64,000 nt of DNA from Saprospiraceae bacterium (GCA_020631135.1 JAHDHU010000004.1:1-64000); one strand, 5' to 3'. Shown: positions 1-9,294, numbered from the stretch's first letter. Notes: generated from the sequence alone by a model not told the origin. Translations and numbers: made by a program.

Positions 1-435
1 CGTTTGAGCTATGGGCTTTTCAAGCAAAAGATCGTACCCCATTTCTAAGGCCTTCATTGCTGGTCCATGATGTAAATCATCTGGCGTCGTCACGATAATA
101 AAATCAGCAAATTTTGGTCTGTCAAAAACATGCTCCCAAGTAACAAATTGATTATCCTTTGGAATGTTATGTTTTTTACTGAATTTATTTATTCTAAAAG
201 GAATTGGCTCAGCAACACCTACGATATCCAGTTCATCAGGATATTGTATGCCATAATTTCCATAAACATTTCCTCGTGCGCCAGCACCACAGACTATAGC
301 AGTTAATTTTTTATCGAGATTGGGTTGTTTCTCAAGTTCCGCCGGATCATATTGTTTTTCGACTACATTATCAATCGCCTTACAACTGACCAATGGTAAT
401 AAACCCAAAGATTTGAGAACATTTCTACGCTTCAT
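1..435 (-). CDS. Gfo/Idh/MocA family oxidoreductase, C-terminal part outside window
   Basis: The first 145 residues of an NAD(P)-dependent sugar dehydrogenase-type protein. The gene runs off the left edge, so only the nucleotide-binding domain is visible. The N-terminus (MKRRNVLKSLGLLPLVSC) combines a Tat-like arginine pair with a possible lipobox cysteine, so the enzyme is probably exported, as is common for Bacteroidota members of the family. A Rossmann glycine motif (CGAGARG) lies near residue 50, and the family's EKP motif (LLEKPIAQ) is at the truncated end. Its ATG at 435 directly abuts the stop codon of the upstream permease gene, so the two are one operon with the haem/DUF1080 genes further upstream. 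Members of such clusters commonly oxidise or reduce keto-sugars; the substrate here is unknown. Confidence 0.9.
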   Translation of the reverse strand, partial: MKRRNVLKSLGLLPLVSCKAIDNVVEKQYDPAELEKQPNLDKKLTAIVCGAGARGNVYGNYGIQYPDELDIVGVAEPIPFRINKFSKKHNIPKDNQFVTWEHVFDRPKFADFIIVTTPDDLHHGPAMKALEMGYDLLLEKPIAQT

Positions 436-1650
436 TTAACTGTCTTTATATTCTACTTTTTCATTTTTGAAAAAAATCAAAAACAAGATCAAAACACCGC
501 CTGCAAAAAATGCCGGCCAAGTCCAAATCTCTTGCCATAAATGGCTACCGTCAGCATTTAAAAATTTATCTGTAATGGTTCCGGAAACTTTAAATCCGAT
601 CAGCATTCCTAATCCATAGGTAGCGAGAGTGATCAATCCTTGAGCTGCACTCTTAATGCTTTCAGCTGCTTTAGAATCGGTATAAATCTGTCCTGAGACA
701 AAAAAGAAATCATAACAAATGCCATGCAATGCGATGCCTATTATTAGCATAAAACTCAATTCACCAGCATCACCAAATGCAAACAGAAAATAACGTAACA
801 CCCAAGCCATCATACCGATAATTAGGGTCCACTTAATTCCAAATCGCTTAAAAAATACAGGCAATAATAACATAAAGAGAACTTCTGAAATTTGACCAAT
901 TGTCATCTTACCTGTAGGATTACTTACTCCTATTTCTGATAAGAAAGGATTTGCTTGAGCATAATAAAAGGCCAATGGAATGCAGATTAAAATGGAAGAA
1001 ATTACAAAAACCAGAAAATTTCGATCTTTTAATAATCCGAAAGCCTCAAAGCCTAGGATCTGGGCTATGCTTTTGTTTTCCGTATTTGCTTTAGGCGGAG
1101 TTTTAGGCAGGAAAAAACTAAATATTCCTAAGGCCAAAGAAGCAATGGAGACCATTAAAAATGTGTTTTGAAGTCCATTGGTCTCTTCCCATTTGGTCGC
1201 ATAACTAATTATCAATCCAGCGACCACCCATCCAATCGTACCCCAGAGTCTAATATGAGCGAAATCCTTTGCGGGATCATCCATTTGATTAAATGATACT
1301 GAATTAACCAATGCCAAGGTCGGCATATACAAAATCATATAAACAAGGACCAAAGGATAAAATTGACCAAAGTCTCCGGAACTAAACATCATATACATCA
1401 ATCCTGCACCAATGAGATGTAAAACACCCAAAATTCTTTCAGCATTAAAATACCGATCAGCAATGAGGCCAATAATAAATGGAGCAATAATAGCACCCCA
1501 AGATTGAGTCGAATAAGCCTGACCTATTTGCCCTCCTGATGCTTGCAAATTATTACCTAAATATGTGCCCAACGTAACAAACCATCCTCCCCAAATAAAA
1601 AATTCGAGGAACATCATCAATGAAAGTTGGGCTTTGGTTGTTGTTTTCAT
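436..1650 (-). CDS. MFS permease, nucleoside:H+ symporter-like family
   Basis: A 404-residue inner-membrane transporter with about twelve hydrophobic segments spread along its length. The N-terminus (LMMFLEFFIWGGWFVTLGTY) and the following GAIIAPFIIGLIADRYF stretch match the Nuc_H_symport branch of the major facilitator superfamily, best known from NupG/XapB. In Bacteroidota this branch is frequently found beside Gfo/Idh dehydrogenases and DUF1080 proteins, where sugars or sugar derivatives may be the real cargo; that is inference. It is 5 bp downstream of the DUF1080 gene and abuts the dehydrogenase gene, so the three are probably co-transcribed. Length is normal for the family and nothing looks damaged. 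Confidence 0.88.
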   Translation of the reverse strand: MKTTTKAQLSLMMFLEFFIWGGWFVTLGTYLGNNLQASGGQIGQAYSTQSWGAIIAPFIIGLIADRYFNAERILGVLHLIGAGLMYMMFSSGDFGQFYPLVLVYMILYMPTLALVNSVSFNQMDDPAKDFAHIRLWGTIGWVVAGLIISYATKWEETNGLQNTFLMVSIASLALGIFSFFLPKTPPKANTENKSIAQILGFEAFGLLKDRNFLVFVISSILICIPLAFYYAQANPFLSEIGVSNPTGKMTIGQISEVLFMLLLPVFFKRFGIKWTLIIGMMAWVLRYFLFAFGDAGELSFMLIIGIALHGICYDFFFVSGQIYTDSKAAESIKSAAQGLITLATYGLGMLIGFKVSGTITDKFLNADGSHLWQEIWTWPAFFAGGVLILFLIFFKNEKVEYKDS

Positions 1651-1655
1651 TCTTG

Positions 1656-3695
1656 CTATAATTCTTTGATTTTTATATTTCGATACCAGACATGATCGCC
1701 ATGATCTTGAAGTGCAATTTTACCTTTACGCGCCAAACCAAAATCGGGCATATCAACAAACTTGCTATTCGCAATCATTTTTTTCCATTCTTCATTATAC
1801 ATTTCAAATTCCACAACTTTATAACCATTGAGCCAAAATTCGATTTGTCCATTATTAGAATAGATTCTTGCCTCATTCCAGTTGCCAGCGGGTTTTACTG
1901 TTACTGGATTAGCTTCTATCATATCATACAAATCTCCCGCTCGATGTGTCGGAAATTTAGTATCAGGATGACACACATTATCCAGTACTTGCATTTCGAC
2001 ACCTGTTAAATATGAACAACAATATTTTTCATTTTCTACAACATTGTAAAAAATTCCGCTATTTCCGCAGTTTGCAATTTTCCATTCTAGAGACAACTCA
2101 AAATTTTCGTATTCATTATCAGTTACGATATCTCCACCTTCTCCATTGGCCTTAGGTCTAAAATGTAATTCACCATCTGGTGTAACCGTCCATTTGGTGG
2201 GAGAATGCATTTTTCCATTGTTAAAATTATGCCATCCCGAAAAAGTCTGACCATCAAATAGTGACACCCAACCTTCTTTTATTTCTTGATCAGTTAAACC
2301 ATTTGCTACAAATTCAACAGGGCTTTTTAAAACCTCGCCCAAATCATTTTGAGGAATTTGATTCATCGTGTACCATGCTTCAGTGGACCACAAAGATTTT
2401 TTCTCATCACTAATAAAATTCTCTCTAAGATGAATGTAAATTACATGACCTTCTTTAATTCCATCGATCTCTAGAAAAACCTTATTGCCTTGATCATTTT
2501 TGGATACTGATTTGATAAACAAATTTTCTTCATCAATTTTAGGACCTCCGTAATTAACTGTTGGCTGGTAGTACCACTGTTTAACTTCATAACTGGTTGG
2601 ATTCCAGCCGTCATCACCTACTAAGTTTTCAGTAAACTCTATTTCAATTCCATTTGATTTAGCTCTTACTGCAAGCATTTCAAAAGCTTGTTCACCGGTT
2701 AACTCTAACTTTTGAAGACCATACCATAGTTTTTGATTTTGTCCCCAATTTCCGGGATTGCCAATACCTCCAACATACAATGATTTGTCAGAACCCCATC
2801 TCAAACGATTTACTGCTGCTTCTAAACCTTGAGAAAAACGAAATACACATCCTTGCAATTTATCGTTAATCTCTTCTACAAAAACACGTTTTAATCCACC
2901 ATGATAAACATCTCCATGGAGCATTTGATTTTTATATGGACCGAAATCTATACCAACCATTTGCGTCGGCGAATTTCCAATTTCATCTTGAGGCAACCAG
3001 ACTACAGGCTTAGTCTCTTCTAAGTCCTCCGTACCTTCAAAGTCAACTGACCTTGATCCATACCAGTCACCTTTCTTTAAGTGAATAATTTTAGATGACG
3101 GTAGCCAGTCACCTTCGTTATCGGAAATAAAGATTTCTCCATCATACCCGATACCTACCCCGTTAGGGGTTCTCAAGCCATGAGCCACTCTTTCCATCTC
3201 TCCAGACTCAATATTTACCCTTATGGCATTACCTCTATCCTCGTGTTGGTCAGGCATACTAGCCCCTCCAGGCAAAATTCCTGTTGCCAAATTGGCATAA
3301 AGCCAACCATCTTTTTCTTCGAGGCCAAATCCAAATTCATGAAAATTATCGGATACTCCCCAATCATTGCAGATGGTTTGATATTCATCAATGATCTCAT
3401 CACCATCCGTGTCCACAAGTTTCGTTATTTCTTGCTTCTGCATAACAAAGATGTCACCGTTTACAACTTTTAAACCTAGAGGTTCTGCCAAACCTGATGC
3501 TATTTTCTTGTATTTAATGTTTTCCGGATCCTTGGTTTTCTGGTCCACGATATAAACATTTCCTGCGGCATCCCAAGTAGAAATAACTAATCTTCCGTCA
3601 GGTAAAAAATCTAATCCACCCACTTTAGGGGTAAAAACTGAAGGTCTTGCTTGAAATATTTTAAAACTGGGATGTACATCTTCTGGCCTGATCAC
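1656..3695 (-). CDS. beta-propeller plus DUF1080 (3-keto-disaccharide hydrolase-like) protein; 3' part of a frameshifted gene
   Basis: Residues 1-350 resemble the propeller-type glucose/sorbosone dehydrogenase-like module of PVC-type haem-binding proteins (VGGLDFLPDGRLVISTWDA; later GLRTPNGVGIGYDG). Residues ~465-679 are a DUF1080/PF06439 domain (EGWVSLFDGQTFSGWHNF, ending DHGDHVWYRNIKIKEL), a family linked to hydrolysis of 3-keto-glycosides. The frame opens with a GTG inside the upstream gene and has no signal peptide, although these modules are normally extracytoplasmic. The reading frame continues upstream of the GTG as KYQVIRPEDVHPSF, and removing one base from an AAAA run (3702-3705) would join it to the upstream lipoprotein as one protein of about 1213 residues. 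I therefore read it as the 3' part of a frameshifted gene or of a sequencing error. Confidence 0.8.
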   Translation of the reverse strand: MIRPEDVHPSFKIFQARPSVFTPKVGGLDFLPDGRLVISTWDAAGNVYIVDQKTKDPENIKYKKIASGLAEPLGLKVVNGDIFVMQKQEITKLVDTDGDEIIDEYQTICNDWGVSDNFHEFGFGLEEKDGWLYANLATGILPGGASMPDQHEDRGNAIRVNIESGEMERVAHGLRTPNGVGIGYDGEIFISDNEGDWLPSSKIIHLKKGDWYGSRSVDFEGTEDLEETKPVVWLPQDEIGNSPTQMVGIDFGPYKNQMLHGDVYHGGLKRVFVEEINDKLQGCVFRFSQGLEAAVNRLRWGSDKSLYVGGIGNPGNWGQNQKLWYGLQKLELTGEQAFEMLAVRAKSNGIEIEFTENLVGDDGWNPTSYEVKQWYYQPTVNYGGPKIDEENLFIKSVSKNDQGNKVFLEIDGIKEGHVIYIHLRENFISDEKKSLWSTEAWYTMNQIPQNDLGEVLKSPVEFVANGLTDQEIKEGWVSLFDGQTFSGWHNFNNGKMHSPTKWTVTPDGELHFRPKANGEGGDIVTDNEYENFELSLEWKIANCGNSGIFYNVVENEKYCCSYLTGVEMQVLDNVCHPDTKFPTHRAGDLYDMIEANPVTVKPAGNWNEARIYSNNGQIEFWLNGYKVVEFEMYNEEWKKMIANSKFVDMPDFGLARKGKIALQDHGDHVWYRNIKIKEL

Positions 3696-5298
3696 CTGGT
3701 ATTTTCGAACTATTAGACATCGGCAAACTCAGATCTCCAATTAGCGCATGATCAGAACTTAAATGCGAATAAGCTTCTGGCGGAACTACCATCCATCGAT
3801 CGGCCTTCGAAGGCTTCCAATTAAAAGACAAGAATTTTCCGCCTTCTCCTTGATAAAATTCCAAATAAAAAGGGTGAAATCCCTTTTGTAAATAAAGCTC
3901 CGTTTCTTTATGTGAAACACCGTGAGGTCCATCGTGATCTAAGATGAGCTTATCGGAAAGCGTTACCCTTGAACCATCGTCGCTCCAAACTCTAAACTTA
4001 TATAATCCATCTTCAGGAATTTCAATATAGCCTCTGGCATCAATCGCAAAATTTTCTACGAGGTCACCAAAATCATTATCGGCAATATTATCGAAGCTTG
4101 GCATTATACCGGCTTGCAGAATTTTAAGTTTATCGAAAGATGGGATTTTCACAGTACCCTTAGGAACCTCAAAAACTCTCGTTAAAGCACCAGGGATCAA
4201 TTCACCGATATTGACCTCTTTAGATTTAATCATTTGGCCTACTTCTGTTTGGGCCAGAGCTTGCAAATCATCTGGTTCATCTATGCTTAAAATATAACTT
4301 ACCATTTGACGTATGTCCTCTTCAGTATACTCTGGATGAGCTGTCATTAGCTGTGAGCCCCAAACTCCACCTCCACCTCTTTTTACTTTAGCAGTGAGTA
4401 TTTCCAAATTATCATCTGTATCCGCATATTTTTTTGCAATGGCTCGATAAGAAGGACCAATCGTTTTAACATTTTTATTGTGGCATGATTTACAATCACT
4501 TTTTGCAATCAAAATGGCTCCCTTGGGCAGATCTTCTTTATCCTCTTCTTCATAAATTGCTTTTTTAGGGTTTTCAACTACCGGGGTGTCAATTAGTTTG
4601 ATATGAAACTTGGTGTTACCTCGGTTGAGTTTCAATTTACCTTCAAAACTCAAGATTTCTCTTTTATTGAAAAGCTTAGTTTCTTCTTTTAAAACTTCTA
4701 GTTCCCCATCCGTTTCTACATTTTCTTTGACGACTATGCTGTTTACATTGGTATTCATATAAAGTTTCAAAACTGAGGGCATTGTGACATCATAATCTCT
4801 TTGGAAAATCAGGTTTTTTTCCGAGTCCTGAATCGCTTCGACCGTTTCTGTCACGCTTACACGATAATCTCCTGAAACAATATGATACATTAGTTGTGCT
4901 TTCTCATCAACAATTCGATGTCCCTTATAATCGATCGTAGTTTCGAGATATTGACCTTTGGGTCCTCTTAATTCCCATGGCTCCTCAAAATTATTTTCAA
5001 AAAAAGCATCACCAATCGTCGTCGGTTGAGGACCATGATATGTGGTATAAACTGCGCCATCAAAATTTACCCTACCCTTCCATACCTTGTATAAACTGGC
5101 AGTTTGAGTATTATAGGCAGCCCATAGATTTTGGTGCAGAGCCAATGTAATCATCCGTGGCGTTTCGTCCAAGACTGTTCTAAATATCCAAGGATTATGC
5201 GGACGTTTTTCGTTGGCTATATCGAAGGTTTCATTTTCACCTGAACATGATAAAAAAATGCAAAATATAGCTAGTAAAAAAAAAGTTAGGTTCTTCAT
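3661..5298 (-). CDS. lipoprotein with c-type cytochrome and PA14 domains; 5' part of a frameshifted gene
   Basis: The N-terminus is a lipoprotein signal (FLLAIFCIFLSCSG, Cys near residue 18). After an all-beta region there is one haem c site, CKSCH at residues 269-273, followed by GPSYRAIAKKY and a plausible distal Met ligand near 318 (a class I cytochrome domain). Residues ~385-500 look like a PA14 carbohydrate-binding domain (EDGLYKFRVWSDDGSRV). The last ~13 residues (IPGDQARRCTSQF) look out of frame; shifting frame in the AAAA run at 3702-3705 continues into the propeller/DUF1080 gene. The combined order cytochrome-PA14-propeller-DUF1080 fits an outer-membrane oxidoreductase/hydrolase for glycosides and agrees with the dehydrogenase and permease downstream. 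Confidence 0.82.
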   Translation of the reverse strand: MKNLTFFLLAIFCIFLSCSGENETFDIANEKRPHNPWIFRTVLDETPRMITLALHQNLWAAYNTQTASLYKVWKGRVNFDGAVYTTYHGPQPTTIGDAFFENNFEEPWELRGPKGQYLETTIDYKGHRIVDEKAQLMYHIVSGDYRVSVTETVEAIQDSEKNLIFQRDYDVTMPSVLKLYMNTNVNSIVVKENVETDGELEVLKEETKLFNKREILSFEGKLKLNRGNTKFHIKLIDTPVVENPKKAIYEEEDKEDLPKGAILIAKSDCKSCHNKNVKTIGPSYRAIAKKYADTDDNLEILTAKVKRGGGGVWGSQLMTAHPEYTEEDIRQMVSYILSIDEPDDLQALAQTEVGQMIKSKEVNIGELIPGALTRVFEVPKGTVKIPSFDKLKILQAGIMPSFDNIADNDFGDLVENFAIDARGYIEIPEDGLYKFRVWSDDGSRVTLSDKLILDHDGPHGVSHKETELYLQKGFHPFYLEFYQGEGGKFLSFNWKPSKADRWMVVPPEAYSHLSSDHALIGDLSLPMSNSSKIPGDQARRCTSQF

Positions 5299-5394
5299 CT
5301 TTAATTGATAAATAGAATTACAAGATAATAAACCAAATTAGGAGTAGAGCAAGCATTCTGTAAATATGGAAAGCATTATTTTTACTTCAATTAA

Positions 5395-6420
5395 ATGCTT
5401 AAAATGAAATACTTAAAGTGGCCCCTGTTTATACTCCTAGCACTAGTTCTTATATATGTTATTCTTTGCTTGATTGGTCCGAAAAACATGGATACTTCTA
5501 GATCCACAGAAATCAAATCATCACCTGCTCAAGTTTTTAACTTGATAAATAATCTAGAAAAGTGGGAAACTTGGTCACCTTGGTCCAAAAGCGATACGAC
5601 ACAGGTCTTAACTTACGGTAACAAAAAAGAGGGTTTGGGAGCCAGTTACACTTGGAAAGGTGATACAAATGGCGCTGGAGACTTAAATGTTACTGAGTCT
5701 ATCCAAAACGAAAAGACTAAAGTAACTATGAATTTCCATGACTATGGAAGTACTTCATTTGTGGATTTTGATCTTAAATCAGCCGGTGATAAGGTTAATT
5801 TGACCTGGTCAATGAAAGATGAAAAAGATTTACCTTTTTTACTTCGAGGAATGATGTTTATACAAGGAATGAAAGGAAGTATGGTCGAGAGTTTTGATCT
5901 TGGTTTATCCAATATTAAAGAAATAGCTGAAAACCGAGCGATGGGCAAATACAATGGCTACGAAATCAAGGCTCTGGAAATGCCAGAAAAGCATTTCGTA
6001 TTAAATCGCCAGGAAGTAGCAATGGATAAAATAAGCCAATTTTATAGTTCTAATCTCGGAAGTCTAATAGGAAAATTACAAAGCGGCAATGTACAAATGT
6101 CTGGTGGTAAACCCAGTGGATTATTTTTTAAATGGGACGAAGCCAATGGTAAAACAGATATGGCAGCTGCTATACCTGTTGCAGATGCAGTTTCACTAAA
6201 AGGTACGAGTTCCTTAACCATACCGGCATCTGGAGCTTTGCAAATTGATTATTATGGAGATTTTTCCAAAACCGCAACTGCTCATTACGCTATGGAGGAA
6301 TATATGAAAGATCACGGTTTACTGAGTAACCCGCCTGTTATTGAAGAATATGTAACTGATCCAAGTGAAGAACAAGATCCAACAAAATGGCTGACTAAAA
6401 TTATTTACTACGTAAACTAA
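5395..6420 (+). CDS. membrane-anchored SRPBCC plus GyrI-like domain protein
   Basis: One N-terminal membrane helix (WPLFILLALVLIYVILCLI) is followed by a polyketide-cyclase/SRPBCC ligand-binding fold (residues ~35-180, with the typical SRSTEIKSSPAQVFNLINNL and WETWSPW) and a C-terminal GyrI/AraC effector-binding-like domain (from about YNGYEIKALEMPEK to the end). Both domains bind small hydrophobic molecules in other proteins; the ligand here is unknown. The start could be the first ATG or the Met three codons later (MKYLKW). It is divergent from the haem/DUF1080 operon and 26 bp ahead of pabB, so a shared transcript with the pab genes is possible. Confidence 0.78.
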   Translation: MLKMKYLKWPLFILLALVLIYVILCLIGPKNMDTSRSTEIKSSPAQVFNLINNLEKWETWSPWSKSDTTQVLTYGNKKEGLGASYTWKGDTNGAGDLNVTESIQNEKTKVTMNFHDYGSTSFVDFDLKSAGDKVNLTWSMKDEKDLPFLLRGMMFIQGMKGSMVESFDLGLSNIKEIAENRAMGKYNGYEIKALEMPEKHFVLNRQEVAMDKISQFYSSNLGSLIGKLQSGNVQMSGGKPSGLFFKWDEANGKTDMAAAIPVADAVSLKGTSSLTIPASGALQIDYYGDFSKTATAHYAMEEYMKDHGLLSNPPVIEEYVTDPSEEQDPTKWLTKIIYYVN

Positions 6421-6446
6421 TTTGATCAACATTACGTCCTTTTATT

Positions 6447-7442
6447 GTGATCGAAATTCTTGATAAAAAAGAAGCAACGAAACGAATAAATCGACTTGCC
6501 TCTGAAAAGACTCCATTTATTTTTATTATCGATTTCGAAATGGATAAATGTCAGGTTTATCCATTATCTAATATTCCGAAAGAAATCAAATATAACATCC
6601 GAGGAAATGGCAATTTAGAAGAAGTCTTAATTTCGGAAAACTATGCTTCGCTTGAATTTGAAGCAGTAAGTTTTGAAACCTATTCAAAAGGGTTTAAATA
6701 TGTGCAGGATGAAATTAATTATGGTAACTCATTTTTATTAAACCTTACCTATCCAAGCAAAGTCAAAAATAAGGTCAATTTAAACTCCTTGTTTCATCAA
6801 GCATATGCTCCTTATAAACTTTTAATTGAAAAAAAACTATTGGTGTTTTCACCTGAGTGTTTTGTAAAAATCGCAAATGGTACGATTTCATCGTTTCCAA
6901 TGAAGGGCACAATAAATGCTTCGGTACCAAACGCTAAATCACAAATTTTAGAAGATCAAAAAGAAAAAGCAGAACACTACACCATAGTTGATTTAATACG
7001 AAATGACTTAAGTATCGTTGCCAATAAAGTTTCAGTAGAAAATTTTAGATATATAGATTCAATACATAGTAAAAAAGGAGATCTTCTTCAAGTAAGCTCC
7101 AAGATAGTCGGTCAACTCCAATCAAATTACCTAGAAAAAATGGGGGACATTATTTTTGCCCTTCTACCTGCCGGAAGTATTTCGGGAGCACCAAAAAAGA
7201 AAACATTGGAAATCATCAAAGCTGCTGAAAATTACGAGCGAGCTTATTATACTGGAGTATTTGGGGTTTTCGATGGAGAAGCTTTGGATTCTTCGGTTAT
7301 GATTAGATGCATTCAAAACATAGGAGATGATTTGTTTTATTTTAGTGGTGGTGGAATCACACACAAAAGCAAACTTAAAGAGGAATATCAAGAACTAATT
7401 TCAAAAATTTATGTCCCAACTTTTCGAAACGATACAAATTAA
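6447..7442 (+). CDS. pabB: aminodeoxychorismate synthase component I (chorismate-binding)
   Basis: Converts chorismate and ammonia to 4-amino-4-deoxychorismate for folate synthesis. The chorismate-binding core is clear: PMKGT at 151-155 (with the Lys typical of PabB), DLIRNDL at 182-188, and PAGSISGAPKKKT at 241-253. At 331 residues it is the short form lacking the N-terminal tryptophan-binding-like extension, common in Bacteroidota. The start is GTG; no upstream ATG is available in frame before the preceding gene's stop. Its 3' end overlaps the aminotransferase-class-IV gene by 32 bp, so the two are translated together, which agrees with consecutive steps of p-aminobenzoate synthesis. No glutamine amidotransferase (pabA) lies in the window. 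Confidence 0.9.
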   Translation: MIEILDKKEATKRINRLASEKTPFIFIIDFEMDKCQVYPLSNIPKEIKYNIRGNGNLEEVLISENYASLEFEAVSFETYSKGFKYVQDEINYGNSFLLNLTYPSKVKNKVNLNSLFHQAYAPYKLLIEKKLLVFSPECFVKIANGTISSFPMKGTINASVPNAKSQILEDQKEKAEHYTIVDLIRNDLSIVANKVSVENFRYIDSIHSKKGDLLQVSSKIVGQLQSNYLEKMGDIIFALLPAGSISGAPKKKTLEIIKAAENYERAYYTGVFGVFDGEALDSSVMIRCIQNIGDDLFYFSGGGITHKSKLKEEYQELISKIYVPTFRNDTN

Positions 7443-8004
7443 AGATGGGAGCATCTTAAACCTGAAATATCATCAGGACAGGTTTGACTTTTCCAGAAAA
7501 CAATTGTTTCCAAATTTTCGAGACATCTCATTGGCCCAAAAAATCCATCTGCCTAGTTATTATCAAGTCGGACTCATAAAATGTCGAATTTCTTATTCAG
7601 AAAAAATCAATGAAATCGTATTCGAACACTATTCCATTCGACAAATAAAGTCTATAAAGAAGGTTCATCACGATAAAATCGATTACTCTTATAAATTTGA
7701 AAACAGAAAAATTCTCAAAACTCTTTTTAATGGTCGTCAAGGTCATCAAGAAATTCTAATCATCAAAAACGGCTTAGTTACAGATTGCTTTTATTATAAC
7801 GTAGCATTTTTCGATGGTCATAAATGGCTGACTCCTGAAAAGCCATTATTAAAAGGAACCAAACGGGCATTTTTACTGGATCACAACAAAATTTCCCTTG
7901 CTCCAATTTTAGAAAAAGACATACCCAACTTTCATAAGATTGCTTTATTCAATGCACTTAGTGATTTTGGTGAGGTACAATTAAGTGTCGATCAAATTTT
8001 TTGA
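7411..8004 (+). CDS. pabC: aminotransferase class IV, probable aminodeoxychorismate lyase
   Basis: A 197-residue PLP fold-type IV protein. NLKYHQDRF near residue 18-26 matches the phosphate-binding arginine region, Lys95 (YKFENRK) sits where the Schiff-base lysine is expected, and GTKRAFLL matches the C-terminal phosphate loop. The usual VTE...N signature reads VTDCFYYN, a conservative Glu-to-Asp change. Length is short for the family (usually 240-280), partly because the N-terminal region is compact. Position directly after and overlapping pabB argues for the ADC lyase that yields p-aminobenzoate; a branched-chain or D-amino acid aminotransferase is less likely. It converges on the next gene and overlaps its end by 24 bp. 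Confidence 0.75.
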   Translation: MSQLFETIQIKDGSILNLKYHQDRFDFSRKQLFPNFRDISLAQKIHLPSYYQVGLIKCRISYSEKINEIVFEHYSIRQIKSIKKVHHDKIDYSYKFENRKILKTLFNGRQGHQEILIIKNGLVTDCFYYNVAFFDGHKWLTPEKPLLKGTKRAFLLDHNKISLAPILEKDIPNFHKIALFNALSDFGEVQLSVDQIF

Positions 8005-9213
8005 GTCGATCTTAGAAACCAACAAGCAGAAAAACAAAAAGAAGCAAATACCGGTTGAACGCTCCAATTGAGTTTCAATAAAAAAGGTACTGAATACGAT
8101 GGCATACAATACTAATGTAAAAGAATTAGCATAAAGCTTTTCTTTAAAGAACGGAATCCAAATTCCCAACTGATAAAGAAAAAAACCTAACAAACCAGTC
8201 GATGTTAATGCAAACAAAAATTGATTATGAGGATAATTCAATTTGCCTTTGTAATCCTCAACATTGGCCAAATACCAATTTTCACAACTAGAAGATAAAT
8301 CACCCAGACCTGTACCCATAAGCATGTTTTCCCTAAACACTTCACAACCCATTTTGAGAGATAAGTACCGTCCCCCATCAGAATAATTAACCGCCTTACC
8401 TTCAGCCAACATCGTCAGATCCCAGACCGAATACCCAACCTTGTAAAAAAAACTCGGCACAAAGTAATAAGCGATTATTGGCGCAATAGCGCAAAGGATC
8501 ATACATCCAACCCCCTGCAAAATATTTTTAGTCAAATAAACCTGGCGAAAACTCAAAATAATCAAACCAATATACATAGTCACAATACCAGTTCGCACAG
8601 CAAGGATATGCATAAACATAAAAAGCAAGCCAGCTAAGCCCAAAGCCAACCACCTCATTTTGATAAAATATCTATCTTCTAAAAACAATATTACTCCAGT
8701 AATCGCAGCGAAGGAAAGTATTAAACTATAGCTGACATGATGAATTGGGGTAGCCAAGCTTTGTCCATGCTGAATCAGCTTATTGTAATAGTCCATATCT
8801 AAAACATACAACAGCATTACATGAGCAGCTGAAATAGACGAAATACTTAAAAAAGCGTAAATGATCAGATGAAAATTCTTCTTAGCTATTGGATTTAGAT
8901 GATAAAAAGCAATGGGCAATACTAAGAAAGGAAGCTTAAGTTGTAAGTGTTTAAACCATTCGCTAAGGTTATAAGAATTTATTCCACTCATCAGGATACT
9001 CAAAAAAACCAAGGTGTAAGCCAATATCCAAATACTACCTTTTTTAGAGAGATTTAGATCTATAGTTCTTCGAGTAGTTAGCCATTCGGCGAATGCCAAA
9101 AAAGCAAAGCCAAACAAAGTCAGTGACAAAACAAATTTTGAGTAAAAAAGAGCTACAAAAAAGACCAGACTTAATCCCACAAAAATCTTCTGCACTAAGT
9201 TGGTCGTTTTCAT
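7981..9213 (-). CDS. O-antigen ligase/polymerase-like membrane protein
   Basis: A polytopic 410-residue inner-membrane protein with roughly ten to twelve hydrophobic segments. A large extracytoplasmic loop lies in the C-terminal third, holding GTGLGDL and the PHNQFL motif typical of the Wzy_C (WaaL/Wzy) superfamily. Members transfer or polymerise undecaprenyl-linked glycans, or glycosylate proteins, at the periplasmic face. No other polysaccharide genes are adjacent, so the acceptor cannot be deduced, although a WecA-like initiating transferase is encoded near 54 kb. The 3' end overlaps that of pabC on the other strand. Confidence 0.8.
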   Translation of the reverse strand: MKTTNLVQKIFVGLSLVFFVALFYSKFVLSLTLFGFAFLAFAEWLTTRRTIDLNLSKKGSIWILAYTLVFLSILMSGINSYNLSEWFKHLQLKLPFLVLPIAFYHLNPIAKKNFHLIIYAFLSISSISAAHVMLLYVLDMDYYNKLIQHGQSLATPIHHVSYSLILSFAAITGVILFLEDRYFIKMRWLALGLAGLLFMFMHILAVRTGIVTMYIGLIILSFRQVYLTKNILQGVGCMILCAIAPIIAYYFVPSFFYKVGYSVWDLTMLAEGKAVNYSDGGRYLSLKMGCEVFRENMLMGTGLGDLSSSCENWYLANVEDYKGKLNYPHNQFLFALTSTGLLGFFLYQLGIWIPFFKEKLYANSFTLVLYAIVFSTFFIETQLERSTGICFFLFFCLLVSKIDSKNLIDT

Positions 9214-9263
9214 CTTTTCGTTCAGTCTGTACCGCTAACTAACGAATTAATAAGGGAATAACT

Positions 9264-9271
9264 TACCTTTG
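9264..9271 (+). promoter_or_regulatory. Bacteroidota-type -7 promoter element for pheS
   Basis: TACCTTTG is an exact match to the TAnnTTTG element used by the primary sigma factor in Bacteroidota. It ends 23 bases before the pheS ATG. I do not see a good -33 TTTG at the usual spacing. The same 23-base distance recurs for ahcY, gyrB and skp in this window. Confidence 0.6.
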
Positions 9272-9294
9272 TACATTCCAAAATTGTAATAGGA

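Noticed and set aside
980-1171. Plus-strand open frame inside the MFS permease gene
   Set aside because: It has no signal, family resemblance or promoter, and is antisense to a well-supported transporter gene; the same holds for the many other short antisense frames over ileS, ahcY, bamA and the DUF1080 gene.
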